Below are positions 1 to 10,977 of a stretch of 64,000 nt of DNA, piece by piece. This DNA is from Dendrophyllia cribrosa. Lineage: Eukaryota; Cnidaria; Anthozoa; Scleractinia; Dendrophylliidae. The DNA lies in contig JAJLRJ010000006.1 in assembly GCA_024195265.1 (NCBI GenBank), positions 29,778,382 to 29,842,381 of the forward strand, written 5' to 3'. Within the stretch, counting starts at the first letter, position 1. The number at the start of each line of letters is the position of its first letter. Under the pieces are notes generated by a model that was not told the DNA's origin, ran no database searches, and was given only the letters and a program-made list of their open reading frames with translations. Both the position numbers and the translations under genes were made by a program.

Positions 1-2235
1 GTTATTTTAGGCCTTCGAATTTCGACAAAATTTTGCTCGTGTGAAATCCTCAAAATTTTGTAAATATTTAAAAATCTGTAAAATAATCTAGTCGCAATCA
101 ATTCAAGCACATGACCACTCAAAATGTCTGTTAAAATCCCTTTAGTACGATAAGAAGCTTTCTGGGTTGAATGATATTTGAATTAGATTCAAATCGGGCT
201 CTTTACATAGCCCGGTCTCGGGCCCCGAAAAAGCGGTCTGGCGAGGGCCGTGAAGCGCCCGAACTTGACACCCGCCGTATCGCCAAAATATTTATCCGAT
301 CAAACTAAAATTTATAGTTTCATTAATAGAATACCTAGGGTAGTCTACAGAATTTTTTTGGGATTTTTCAAAATTTTTATAATTCCCACCCCTGGTCGAT
401 ATTTACAGACATCCGCTCTTAATTATCTTTCATTTTCTTGGTTCGTCTGCAAGACAGGTGTTTGCAAACATGGCAGAAATGTAAAGCAAGACTGCAGTCA
501 TCCCTGAGTGCTTTGGATTCTCATAAACCATGCCAACTGGAAAACTTATGTAACTTTTCAAATGTGAGTAACAAATATAAGTTGTATTATATTTGGGTAA
601 AATTGACTAATTGTAGCTCCCCAAAATACATCTGTCGGCCGACTGTCGGTAAAGTGTCAGCCAACAAACGACCAACAGTCAGCCAACAGATTTTTGGGTG
701 AGCTGTTAGTCAATTTGACCTGTATTTGAATCATTCAACTCTGTAAACATTTCTTGGCAGCATGGGGTGGAATGGTGTAAAAATAGCGAGCAACAAAGTT
801 ATTTTAACTATTATTGTGTGACCATTGGCAAATTAAGAACTGCAAGTAATTTTTCATTTACATGTATGTGTAGTTTTGCTAGGTGTGCCAATAATTCAAG
901 CCAGGATTGAAATATCATTGCTCTTTTGTCATGAAGTACAATGGCATATTCTACAAAATTATATCAGTTGCAAAACCATACAAAGTTGTAAAAGGAAAGC
1001 AGTGTTCTCAGTTGAACCCAAGCTTTTAGCCAGCAGGGTGTCTAGGCGTCCTGTGGACGCCCACTTTTTGAAGATATTCATGAAAATTGCACCTAATTCT
1101 TTTAAAAATTTATGATGGGAAATATATTCAGGACGGCCACTTTTCAATTTCTGGCTAAAAGCCTGGTTGAACCCCAAACACAGCTGTGAGGAGTATCACT
1201 AGTAAGTAGCACAGCTGTGAATTAAGTGTTTCAATACAAAGTTTAGTAAGACCTTTTGGCCATGCGCTGCATTGTTATGGCTGATAACTAAAACGAAACA
1301 CTGTTGATTAAAAAGTTATTGAGAACCCTGCAAAGTGTTGAACACTTGGCATCTTTTAATGGAGCTCTTTGCCAAACTCTGTGAGGAAAGAGAGTTATGG
1401 AAAAGACAGAGGTAAAGGGATAAGAATGTACATATCACTGAAAAAATAGTTCATAAAAATAATTATCAATTATTGGACGTGGTTGAGCAATATAATTGAA
1501 CTGCTTGCCACTAACAAATCATGATATTTTGTGATACTGGGTTCAATAATTGTGTTATCATTCAAACACCAAGTTTGTTTTTCAATTTAATATTTATTCA
1601 TAACTGCTAAAACATAGCAGAAATTAGGCTGTCGTTGTAGAGGATGGGAGGAGAACAATTATTCGCAGCAAAATAAGCAGCTCATGTACCGTTGTGTGCA
1701 TGAGTAGAATTATTCGTAGGCAGTTTTTTGCAGGCCACATAGTGGGCTCTCGGCCAATGAAAAGGAAGAAAAATGCATCAAATGATAATGATATTTATTG
1801 CTTATATTGTGCAAATTACATAGAAATCTAATCTATAAAAGTCTTAAAGGCTTTACACTTAAATTTAATCCAATTCTAAAGTTGAAAAACTAATAAGCTT
1901 TCGAAAATAAAAATGTCTTTAGCTTGGTCTTGAAACACATACAACAGCCCACATTTTTGGGATTTATTGCCCTTGAAACTGGTTAATTGGCTATAAAAAG
2001 ATGATATCGAAAAAAGCTTTAAAAATGGGATATTTTGTATGGATCAACCTTGTAGTTAAAATTTTTCAATAGGTAATGTTTTCCTATTTTAAAAAAAAAC
2101 AAGATAAAAGTACCCACCCCTCCCTAATTCTCATATTACGTCCCCTCCTGATGCCATACTTAGTCTACTACCCTCAATTTACATGTACCCTCGGAATATC
2201 TGCAGTGAAATTATGAAATAAAGAATTTTTTATAG
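1..2235. other. No gene recognised; AT-rich non-coding DNA
   Basis: Short open frames occur on both strands, but none shows a domain, a signal peptide or similarity I recognise. TASP1 is cut at its 5' side by the window, so part of this stretch may be intron of that gene; no upstream TASP1 exon could be identified here. Confidence 0.5.
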
Positions 2236-2312
2236 CAATTACCTGGAGTTGAACCTTCTAACTTCAGATCTGCAGTCCACTTTCTATACCACTACACCAC
2301 ACAGGACAAGGT
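2236..2312 (-). pseudogene. tRNA-Cys-like relic (possible SINE head)
   Basis: Read on the minus strand there is an A-box-like TGGTGTAGTGG, an anticodon-arm-like GGACTGCAGATC (GCA anticodon, cysteine) and a B-box-like GGTTCAACTCC. The acceptor and T stems do not pair, so it is not a functional tRNA. The same head is repeated in the following array units at about 2453 and 2655. It may be the promoter part of a SINE; this is tentative. Confidence 0.35.
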
Positions 2313-2891
2313 TGACAAATTCGCCTCTTTAGAAACGAGAAGGAAATTAAGCCGAGTGAACTATCGCAACAACTTCAGGGACTGTTACTGAGGACAGAGA
2401 CAAAAGAAGCGTCCCCTGTAACGATCCCAGAAGTCGTTGCGAAAGTTCACTTGAACCTTCTACCTTCAGATCTGCAGTCCACCCTCTATACCACTACACC
2501 ACACAGGACAAGGTTGACAAATTCGCCACTTTAGAAACGAGAAGGAAACTAAGCCGAGTGAACTTTCACAACAACTTCTGGGACTGTTACTGAGGACAGA
2601 GACAAAAGAAGCGTCCCCTGTAACGATCCCAGAAGTCGTTGCGAAAGTTCACTTGAACCTTCTACCTTCAGATCTGCAGTCCACTCTCTATACCACTACA
2701 CCACACAGGACAAGGTTGACAAATTCGCCACTTTAGAAACGAGAAGGAAACTAATCCGAGTGAACTTTCACAACAACTTCTGGGACTGTTACTGAGGATG
2801 GAGACAAAAGAAGCGTCCCCTGTAACGATCCCAGAAGTCGTTGCGAAAGTTTACTCGGCCCAGTTTCCTTCTCATTTCTAAAGTGGCGAAT
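2251..2891. repeat. 202-bp tandem array, three units, containing a hairpin element
   Basis: The motif GAACCTTCTA starts at 2251, 2453 and 2655, giving an exact 202-bp period. Each unit joins the tRNA-Cys-like piece to a fold-back in which GTGAACTTTC..GTTAC pairs with GTAACGATCCCAGAAG..GTTCAC. The last unit keeps the whole hairpin: 2723-2891 begins ATTCGCCACTTTAGAAACGA and ends with its inverse. This suggests a short inverted-repeat element captured and then amplified in tandem. Confidence 0.85.
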
Positions 2892-3374
2892 AGCTTAAAC
2901 CTCTTTGTATTATTGCTTCTTATTGGTCCCAGACTCCCCTCAGCCAACATTTAAATTATGCAAAACTAAAACTAGTTTCTAAGAATGCCCATTTTTATTT
3001 GTTGTGTTACTCTCTACCTGTAATTCCCTTTTTAGACCCTATTAACAATTTCCAACACCCTAACACAAAGGTAACCCTAACCCTAACTTAAAGATAACTC
3101 TAACCCTGAGCTAACCATCACGGATAACCTAGGTTTTATGTCAAATAAAGAAACAGGTAAACTAGATTAAAAAAAATAACCTACATGTAGTTAAAAAATA
3201 TTTCACCAAAAATTCAAAATTTTAAAAAAATCACCTGGTGAAAAAAAAATAACCTTTAGTGAAAAATTAAATTTACCTGAAAAAAACAATACCTGCAACA
3301 TATATATCTCAAGTTATAGTCATCAAGGCTGTTCATGTGCTCAGCCCTTCACTAAAACTAATGATTGCCTCCAG

Positions 3375-6300
3375 GAAAGTGAAAACATGGACACTGTTGG
3401 TACAGTGTGTATGGATACAAGCGGCCATCTTTGTGCTGGTGTGTCTAGTGGTGGGGTAGTGTATAAGACACCTGGTCGCATTGGACAGGTTAGTTTTAAC
3501 TCAGCATTTGATCTATAATTATAATACATGTATTAGAGCAGTTTTCAATTGAGTGTGAAAAGTAATCACACAATTGCTTTGGTTTTTCATTGCTACGCTT
3601 TGTGATTGGCTAAAAAATCTCGCGCCACTTTCTCGACCAATCAGAAGTAAAACCAAAACTAATCGTGACTTGCTCGCACGCATTTTCCCGCGCTTGGCGC
3701 CGCCGACATGAAATTGCTTCGAGCTCTGATTGGTTCATTGGATTGTTTACGACTGCTGTGATTGGTCAGAGTAATTACTTTGGTTTTGGTTTTACGACAC
3801 TCAATTGAAAACTGCTCTAGAGACTCTACCACTACTACTACTACTACTGGAAAAAATTGGTATTTTGGAAAACTGATCGCCTAGGAGAGGTGATCGCACT
3901 GGAGATTCAACTGTATTCGTATCTCATTTTGTTAGGGTTTTTTTTCCAGTTCTTTATAGTTTGCCTTCTCTTAGTGTCCACACTTGGTTCTTATTGTCTA
4001 TTTGTAAGACTTATACCTCATTCAAAGGTTTTCTACTAAATCTTCAGTTTTAATGGAATATACAGGTTACAGTCAACTCTCGTAAGCGGACACCCTCAGG
4101 AATTGCAAAAAGTGTCCGTAAGTAGAGCTGTCCGCTTCAAGAGTTATTCCCATAAGCGGACATCAAAGAAAAATAGGGTGGATGTCTGCTTACGGGAGAG
4201 TTATGCGGCTGCTGCCTAATTTAGAAGATTGCAGTTTTGAAACCACAGCCAAGGAACACGCTAACACAGTTACTGGATTAGATGAGATACTTGGTCACAT
4301 TCCTTTGAGGATGGCTGTATTTGTCACCAAGTTTTTAAAGAGCGTAACAAACAAAGGGAAAGCCATCATAATGGGTAAACGTGTCAACAGAGGAGCTGGG
4401 TACGGCCTGGATATTCCTTGTAAATACTTTTTATGGTGGTGTTAAAACATCTTTCGTGACCGTGGCTCAAGTCCAAGCTTGATTATCTGGGATAAAGTGT
4501 TCGGTACAGTTAGTGATTGAAAACAGAAACAAGAAGGAAAGAAGACCATGACAAACGTGGCCATAATCTGACACTACAAATGTTATGTCAGACTATTGTT
4601 TATGTCAAACGAACGGACAGCTTGCTTTCCCGCGGACTAATGGAGATTTGACAAAACCGATCCTACTGTTCTGTTGTTCTGTCAAAGGTCGTATTTTTGT
4701 TGATTTATTGCAAATTAAAGACAAATTTCATTGCCAAGAGTCAATTATTATACATGGGGTGTCCGCTTACGAGAGAGCGTAAACAAAAGAAAAATCCGAT
4801 TTTTATTTTCAAAAGTGTTCGCGTCCACTTACAAGAGAGTGTCCGCTTAAGGGAATGTGTAAATACACAGTTTGACTGGGAGGTGAAACGGGGATCTGAA
4901 AACGCGTCCGTAAGTAGAGCTGTCCGCTTACGAGAGTGTCCGTTAGCGGAGAGTTGACTGTATTAGATTTTTAGTAGTTATTCCTGTCGTAAATTTGTCA
5001 TTACGTTCCTTACACCCAATTTTTTCAAGCTCATCAGAGATCAAGCAAAGTTTGAAATTCTTAGAAACTCACAGAAGGCAAAGAAGAGAAATGTTATATC
5101 TCCAAGCAGCAATGCTCAACTCAATATCGCAGTGAACACTCATTCAACACTGAAAGAGAAATTTCATATCTCTGCACACCCACATGTTGTCTTCTTTATC
5201 TGCTAAAGTATGGTTAAAGGGGCAGTATCACGAGGTTCCACTCGCGGCACTGTTCACTATTCTTGCACCGGAATTTTGGACATATCACTGTTAAAAGTGA
5301 TTTTTTTTTTCTTCCGGCTATCAAAATGGATTTTTTGATTCAACAAATACCTCCACTTCTCGACGGCCTTTTTGAATTTGCGGAATCAAACTTGAAAACT
5401 GGGCCGACGTTTTCAAGCTTCGACCTCGTGATACTGCCCCTTTAATCTTCTAGATAACATATTTCTATGAAATGCAGTACTATATAATGGACACCATAGT
5501 TTTTTCCATAAATTATACTCTCATGTAGTAAACCAGTTTAGAGAAATAGTTTTTTCATTTCTTCAAACTAATACTTTTACTCTGTTAGTCGAAATGAATT
5601 TTTTGTTTTTCTGTGTATTCCTTATGAAAATGACTGAAGATGTGAACATGTTTTCTCTTAGCTTTCATGACCTTTTCTTTCATGGAGTGTTTGGCCAAGA
5701 AATTAATTCTTATTTCAAAACATTCATGTTGGTCTCGCTTTTAGTGATGAATGTTCTAATTTCAATCAGGCAGCTGTGTACGGCAGTGGTTGCTGGGCAA
5801 CAAGACGTGATGTCAATCAAGTGGGAGTAGCCTGCTGTACATCAGGTTTGCCTGATGATGTATTCATTTAGTTTCATTTTTTATTGTCAAACACTAGCAT
5901 TATAGTTTTGGTGGAAAGGAAAGAACAAAAAAGGTAGGATACTAGTTTGTATCCTTTTCACCTAACTTTTTCCCTTTTTTCAATACTCAGTGTACCAGCG
6001 TTGACCGAGTTACAGCATTCGGATGAAAATATGCAAATTATCACTTGGTTGATAGGCTGTAAACATTGAGCTTGCGATATGTAATGGTCAGCTGCGTTAC
6101 CCATGAGGACGGCATTGGATGTGTAGAATACGACGCAAAATGATCCCCAAACAGAAATACACATGACACAAAATGATCTTGATGCTAAATGATCCCCAAA
6201 TAGAACTAAACATGACGCGAAATGATCCCCAAGGAATTATCGGAACGGAATTGAAATGGGGTTCATTTTGCGTCGTGTACAGATGAAGTGGAGGGTGGAA

Positions 6301-7272
6301 TGGGATGGGTCAGTGGAGCAAAACGCTTAAGAGAGGGAAGGGTACGTGTCCAAAGGTTATTTTGTATTCACGAGTTGGCTCAAAGGAGCCTTTGATTGAG
6401 TTAAAAGGCTTAGCTATTCCAGATGTTCAGATAGTGGGGAGAACTTTCATCTTCAATAGGCCATTTGCACGATGACGTCATTTGACTACAACCACCAGAA
6501 TCCTTCATTTTTTTGTTTTGTAGTGCAAATTAGGGATATTGTTATTTAAGCCGCACTGGGATTACAAAATTTAAATAAGAAAGGAAAAACGAAATGAATT
6601 CTGGTAGTTGTAATCAAATGACGCCATCGTGCAAATGGCCTGTTTACTGTTTAACTAACGTTTGCAAAGCACAGATTAACTGTTTGTTATTTATACTCAA
6701 CATTAGCGAAGCATTCATCTTGCACATGTTTCACTAGGTTGTGGAGAACATTTGATCAAGACTCTGCTGGCAAAAGAATGTACAAACCTGGCTTTAACCA
6801 GGTGAGTTAAGACTGGCGTTGCTTTCAATTTTCGAGAGTTCCTTAAGAGTTGAAAAAAAAATTATTGTCTATTCTCTCTAGTTCTGTAAACATCCTAAAG
6901 ACTCTGTCGAGATTCTGCAGAAAAAGTAGGGGTATTATCCTTATCATTGGGCTGGGGTCTGCTCATAGTCAGTCATAGGTGTGGTGACGCATAAGTATCG
7001 TTATTCATTTCAGTTCTACTGGAGCCCATGAAGATGCCCCAGGTAGCTGCTATTAGTCCATTATTGATCTAATCTCCCCCACCCCACCCGTGAACAATGT
7101 ATGACACTGATGGTGGTCACAACCAGGCTTTTGTTACGTCATCAGTGGTTCTTTTGTACCGTAGAAATGGCGGTCCGTCTCCGACGGGGAGATGGGCCGC
7201 CATTTCTACGTGGTCATCCGAGCCACGTGAAGTAAATCATTTGCAGATATCATAGCAAAGGCAGCACTTTCG

Positions 7273-7303
<31 letters not shown>

Positions 7304-9463
7304 ACCGCTGGGGATTCGGGATTCCGCTCTGCAGACTGGCGCTCTACCAACTGATGTAACCCAAAGCAAACTGTCTGCGTGTTAAAAAGTTATTATTTTT
7401 GTTGTCTCCAGAGATGCAGTAGGAGCAGTTCAAGAGGGTCTTGGTGACAAGTTTTTAGGTAATAATAATAATAATAATAATAATAAGTAATTAAGTAATT
7501 AATTAATCAATTAAGTAATTAAGTAAATTTGAGTATCAATTTATAGTTATTGAAAATTATAATTATTGCTATTTTTAATAAAGTTTTTTCTTATTATAAT
7601 ATAATAATAATAATAATAACAACAAATATTTAAACAGGGCAGCCACTTCAGTTATACAACTGTTATCAGTGTGGGCCCTGTAAAATAAAACTAAAATAAG
7701 GTAAACAATTTTAGTGCAGTCCCTCCCTTAGCCAAACCCTAATCTATACATGGAATATTTTTTTATCTTTTATATCTGGGTTTGAATCTTTTTGTTTGAC
7801 TGTTAGAATGAAAGTTGAAGGTCAACATTTTCTTGTGTTTCTGTTTTTGTTTTTCTTTTCTATTAACCTCATATATATATTTTGGAAAATATCTTGAGAA
7901 CTGAAAAGTTTCCTTGTTGGCATCAAGTTTAGATTTATCGGCAAAAATGCTTTGTTGTGCTGTGCTGTGCTGTGCTGTGCTGTGCTGTGCTGTGCTGTGC
8001 TGTGCTGTGCTGTGCTGTGCTGTGCTGTGCAAATGGTATTGGTACTAGAAAACGGAAACAGTAGTTCAGCAAAATTTGTTTATGGAAATCATTGGTATAT
8101 GAGAGCGTTATGGTTCGCGTGTAAAATGAGCATTTTCGTTCACCAGGTATATATAATTACTGAATATTAAGATCTTTAAGCTGTTTTTTTTTTTCTTCTT
8201 CCACAAAGGTTCAAGTCTCCTTTCATCAGTGAAACAAAAGTTAGGAGGGGTGCTGCTACTTCGAGTGGAGGGAGGGGAGGGTAATGATGGTAAGTGGCAT
8301 TTAAGTTTGTAGACTTTTGACTCGGTGGTGTTGTCAAAGCAAAGTGACAGTATCCTGATATTCAGACGGTTGGGTGTTCGCTCGCTCAAACACCCATGAG
8401 GGGGGGGGGGGGGGGGGGGGGGGTGAGAGCAAGCAAAATTTTGACCGTCTGAGCGATCCAACATTTTTTTTTTTTTTGCTTTACGGACTTCAAGATGGAA
8501 CGCTCAAGAACTGATTTTTACTGAATTGTATTTTCGAAAGAATAATTTTTTATGAAAAAAGGCAGTTTTGTATGATGTAAAAACATTTTCCTGGGAGTCT
8601 TGCCTACCATAAAGGCAAACTTAACTAGACTTTTGCGAAAATGGCATGAGAAAATCGTGTCTTTTGTCTTTGTAGCGAGGGTGCTTGCCAATAGCTGTAT
8701 GCTTTGCTGTCGTGAAATTCAGTTTTAAGAGTTATAATTGGGAACATTTTGGTCCCGTTCTCTTTTACAAGTTTATGGACCGCACGCTCGATATATATTA
8801 AACAGATTTCTACCTTATTAGATTTTCCTCTAATAAGGTGCTGTTACAAGCGCAACGTCATCAGCAACTTGTATCATTCGTTTCGCAACAGCTCTCGTCA
8901 GCGTTGCATTGCAATTTGCAGGGGAAAATTTGCCCATTAATTCTGGGTTTTTTTATGTATTTACTTTGTGTCCCCAAATTAGTACGGGATTCTCCCAGGC
9001 TATAAGGCTTTGACATTTTAATAGAGTTTCTAAGTTTCTATCTATGCATTAAGTGTCGTTCGCTTACATGTTGCCGGTTAACACCGCCTCTGTTGTATTC
9101 CTGCAGACTGCACTGTTGATCTGGTCTGGGGTCACACTACAGACAGCATGTGTATTGGCTACATGGCAGAGCAGGACAAAAAGCCAAGGGTAAATACAAC
9201 TTCCGTTTTAGCAGACGACTCATTTCTTTTGCTTCACGTGTCAAACAAAAGAAATAGGACACGTCTGCACGCAGGCTACTTCTTTTTAGGCTACAGTTGA
9301 TTTTTCTATGTTTCACATTGTACTAGTTAGTACTGTTTGCAGTGTAGGATTGGAATTACAATTTATTTTCTTTGCGTGAAAGGTGCGGCTCTCCCGCTTA
9401 CAGTCAGGACAACAGCTTCCTTTGTTAGTTGAGGGTACTGTCTACAGACTACCTCATCGTTAG
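3375..9463 (+). CDS. TASP1: Threonine aspartase 1 (taspase-1), 3' seven exons, 5' part absent
   Basis: Taspase-1 is an N-terminal-nucleophile asparaginase-fold protease that cleaves itself before a threonine, then cuts nuclear factors such as MLL and TFIIA. Exons read here: 3375-3488, 5770-5845, 6738-6801, 7412-7458, 8209-8289, 9107-9189 and 9383-9463 (stop TAG). All junctions have AG/GT and phases join without a break, giving 181 residues. The first exon encodes ENMDTVGTVCMD; its Thr in DTVG matches the family's catalytic, self-cleaving threonine, followed by SSGGVVYKTPGRIGQ. Later come GSGCWA, TSGCGEHLIKT, LGGVLLLRVEG and HTTDSMCIGYMAEQD, all in family order. The protein ends LSRLQSGQQLPLLVEG then VYRLPHR. 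The alpha-subunit exons must lie upstream of the window or were not recognisable. Introns are packed with MITEs and SINEs. Only donor 5846 (GTTTGC) is weak. Confidence 0.93.
3535..3818. mobile_element. 284-bp TIR element, family A, copy 1
   Basis: Termini are AGAGCAGTTTTCAATTGAGT and its inverse. The body contains several CCAAT/ATTGG motifs (GATTGGCT, CCAATCAGA, GATTGGTT, GATTGGTC) and a CCGCGCTTGGCGCC core. Full copies recur at 18608-18895 (inverted) and 36127-36410. No clean target duplication is seen, and there is no coding capacity. Confidence 0.88.
4071..4960. mobile_element. Tigger/pogo-like DNA element with TA target site
   Basis: The left end CAGTCAACTCTCGTAAGCGG and the right end ..GTTAGCGGAGAGTTGACTG are inverted and flanked by TA on both sides, as expected of Tc1/mariner (pogo/Tigger) elements. 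Sub-terminal 'GTCCGCTTACGAGAG' motifs recur near both ends. No transposase is present, so it is non-autonomous, but it carries the 4182-4445 ORF. Confidence 0.75.
4182..4445 (+). CDS. Captured HIRAN-like domain fragment inside the Tigger-like element
   Basis: An 87-codon open frame lies entirely inside the TA-flanked element; its first codon is TCTGC-proximal ATG-like and uncertain. The stretch LDEILGHIPLRMA, then KGKAIIMGKR and GLDIPCKYF resembles the end of a HIRAN-like fold ('GHVP...IPC.Y') seen in many cnidarian transposon-associated proteins. That resemblance is from memory and is weak. It could be an exon piece captured by the element or the remnant of the element's own protein. No splice evidence was found. 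Confidence 0.35.
   Translation: MSAYGRVMRLLPNLEDCSFETTAKEHANTVTGLDEILGHIPLRMAVFVTKFLKSVTNKGKAIIMGKRVNRGAGYGLDIPCKYFLWWC
5214..5445. mobile_element. TTAA-flanked MITE (piggyBac-type)
   Basis: Inverted ends AGGGGCAGTATCACGAGG and CCTCGTGATACTGCCCCT are bounded by TTAA at 5214-5217 and 5442-5445. TTAA duplication is typical of piggyBac elements. It is non-coding and lies in the TASP1 intron. Confidence 0.8.
6131..6277. repeat. Short inverted/tandem repeat with GACGCAAAATGATCCCC
   Basis: GACGCAAAATGATCCCCAAA occurs at the left, followed by two diverged direct copies near 6185 and 6215; the inverse GGGGTTCATTTTGCGTC is at the right end. It is probably a small MITE remnant in a TASP1 intron. Confidence 0.55.
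6458..6641. mobile_element. 184-bp TIR MITE
   Basis: About 48 bp at the left (AGGCCATTTGCACGATGACG...) are inverted at the right (..CGTGCAAATGGCCT). Arms are about 90 percent identical by eye and carry a CRE-like TGACGTCA on the left arm. Non-coding. Confidence 0.85.
7195..7370 (-). mobile_element. tRNA-derived SINE (family S1)
   Basis: On the minus strand the head reads CATCAGTTGGTAGAGCGCC (A-box-like) then AGTCTGCAGAG. The body GGTCCAACACTCAGGGTCTT leads into AAAATAACTGAGGA. The same body follows the tRNA head at 25131-25310, so both are copies of one family. The outer end overlaps a hairpin GTAGAAATGGCGG..CCGCCATTTCTAC at 7162-7220. Confidence 0.75.
7459..7620. repeat. AAT/ATT microsatellites
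   Basis: (AAT)n begins directly after TASP1 exon 7412-7458 and is followed by AT-rich sequence and another AAT run near 7603. The run abuts the splice donor region. Confidence 0.85.
7950..8030. repeat. TGTGC pentanucleotide microsatellite
   Basis: About sixteen perfect TGTGC units lie in a TASP1 intron. Their even reading gives spurious repetitive open frames on both strands (LCCAV and HSTAQ repeats); these are not genes. Confidence 0.95.
8401..8423. repeat. Poly(G) tract
   Basis: An uninterrupted G run lies between inverted flanks: CAGACGGTTGGGTGTTCGCT is before it and GACCGTCTGAGCGATCCAAC after it. It is probably the middle of a small fold-back element. Confidence 0.8.
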
Positions 9464-9805
9464 CACGCGTGATATTACAACCGGAATGAGAAGAAGACAA
9501 GTTCAGGCTTGCTTCACATCGCTGAAAAGCTGAGACGAAAGCGGCTTGGCCTCTGCGGAGAAGAATGAGTCCCACGCATTGCTGGCTCAGAGAAAGACAC
9601 GCATGCGCTGATGTTTCATCCAACGCCCAACAGTAGCGTGTTTATCGTTACTATGCAGTACGCCCCGAGTATTGAGGGTCATTTGACGCAACGAAACTTC
9701 TGAAAGCAGCGATATGGCGTACCGTAAAATGCCGGTTATAAGCCCTGGGGCCCGGTTTTCGAAAGTCCCGATATCTTTTCAGGCCTAAACTGTATTTGCG
9801 TTCCA

Positions 9806-10245
9806 CGAGAATTTGGTTTTATCGACTGAGTCGATAAGGTAAATTAGCCACCGTATAAAGATTCGAGAAAGCTGACGTTTCGAGCGCTGGCCCTTCGTCG
9901 GAGCGAATCAAGGAATTGTGGGTTGTGTGTGGCTTTATATAGTAATTGGTGGAGCTACGCTATTGGTGGAAATTTGGTGACGTGAAAACAAATGTAAATT
10001 AGTTGAATAAAAACGTTCGTTGATTCCATGAGGTTTGAGAGTGCCGATTCGAAAGATTAGTTTTTGTTCTAAGTTTTCACGGCTTTCTGTGTTACCCTGG
10101 TGTGGGGAAAGGCCGCAGATTGTCATGTGTTGTTTAGAATGGTTAGTTAGATTGAAATGTCATTTTCTTCAACGTCTCGGAGATGTGCACTACAAACCTA
10201 CAGACTCCCACAGTTATCTGTTACATTCATCCTCACATCCATCAC
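9806..10245 (-). mobile_element. Penelope-like element 3' end, left arm of an inverted pair
   Basis: The minus strand encodes the tail of a GIY-YIG retroelement protein: HNLTNHSK-type residues, then ICGLSPHQGNTESRENLEQK, LIFRIGTLKPHGINERF. The 3' UTR runs down to TCGACTCAGTCGATAAAACC. It matches the longer copy at 28340-29095. It meets a second copy head-to-head near 10250-10330, where both are 5'-truncated. The insertion point lies just downstream of TASP1. Confidence 0.85.
9872..9901 (-). ncRNA. Hammerhead-like motif in Penelope-like 3' UTR
   Basis: Minus strand CCGACGA, stem GGGC-CAGC-GCTC, then GAAAC-GTC. The order is that of a hammerhead core (CUGANGA, stem II, GAAAC, GUC). The core U4 is C here, so it may be inactive, and stem III would be minimal. 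Confidence 0.4.
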
Positions 10246-10329
10246 ACGTTAAAAACGTCATTCCGAATTCCCAATTTATCTGAGACGTCACTACATAATC
10301 GTCGAAGTCTGACAAATTGGGAATACGCA

Positions 10330-10865
10330 ATGACGTTTTTTAACGTGTGATGGATTGAGGATAAATGAAACAGATAGCTGTGGGAGTCTATAGGTTCGTA
10401 GTGCACATTTCCGAGACGAACATCTCCGAGACGTTGAAAAATATGACAAAGACGCATCCAAACCAGTCGCGCGACATTTCAATCTAACCATTCTAAACAA
10501 CACATAACGATCTGCGGCCTTTCCCTACACCAGGGTAACACAGAAAGCCGTAAAAACTTAGAACAAAAACTAATCTTTCGAATCGGCACTCTCGAACCTC
10601 ACGAAATCAACGAACGTTTTTCATTCAACTAATTTACATTTGTTTGTCACGTCACCAAATTTCCACCAATAGCGTAGCTCCACCGCTTACTATATAAAGC
10701 CACCCAACCCACAATTCCTTGATTCGCTCCGACGAAGGGCTAGCGCTCGAAACGTCAGTTTTCTCGAATCTTTATGCGGTGGCTAATTTACCTTATCGAC
10801 TCAGTCGATATAACCAAATTCTCGTGCTTCAACCCCCCTTCCCACCCACGCAGCACCACAGTTTC
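10330..10865 (+). mobile_element. Penelope-like element 3' end, right arm of an inverted pair
   Basis: The plus strand continues EHLRDVEKYDKDASKPVARH, ..ICGLSLHQGNTESRKNLEQK, LIFRIGTLEPHEINERF and the same 3' UTR, ending TCGACTCAGTCGATATAACC. It is nearly the mirror image of 9806-10245. The central 10250-10330 part is itself inverted around CAAATTGGGAATACGCAATG. Confidence 0.85.
10729..10758 (+). ncRNA. Hammerhead-like motif in Penelope-like 3' UTR
   Basis: CCGACGA, stem GGGC-TAGC-GCTC and GAAAC-GTC, identical to the 28409-28438 copy and one base different from the 9872-9901 copy. Confidence 0.4.
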
Positions 10866-10977
10866 TCTAGAAACTAACCCTATCCATATATTTGCGTTCG
10901 ACTATAGGAGAACGCTACGTAATCTCGTCGGGCGGAGGGGATCGTGTGGAGGAATTGGGCTGGATGCTATGCGATTT

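Noticed and set aside
3070..3105. CCCTAACCCTAAC as an interstitial telomere
   Set aside because: Only two or three perfect TTAGGG-type units, then degenerate; too short to claim a telomere remnant.
7763..8170. Open frames with HSTAQ and LCCAV repeats
   Set aside because: They are translations of the TGTGC microsatellite in two frames; no start context and no protein features.
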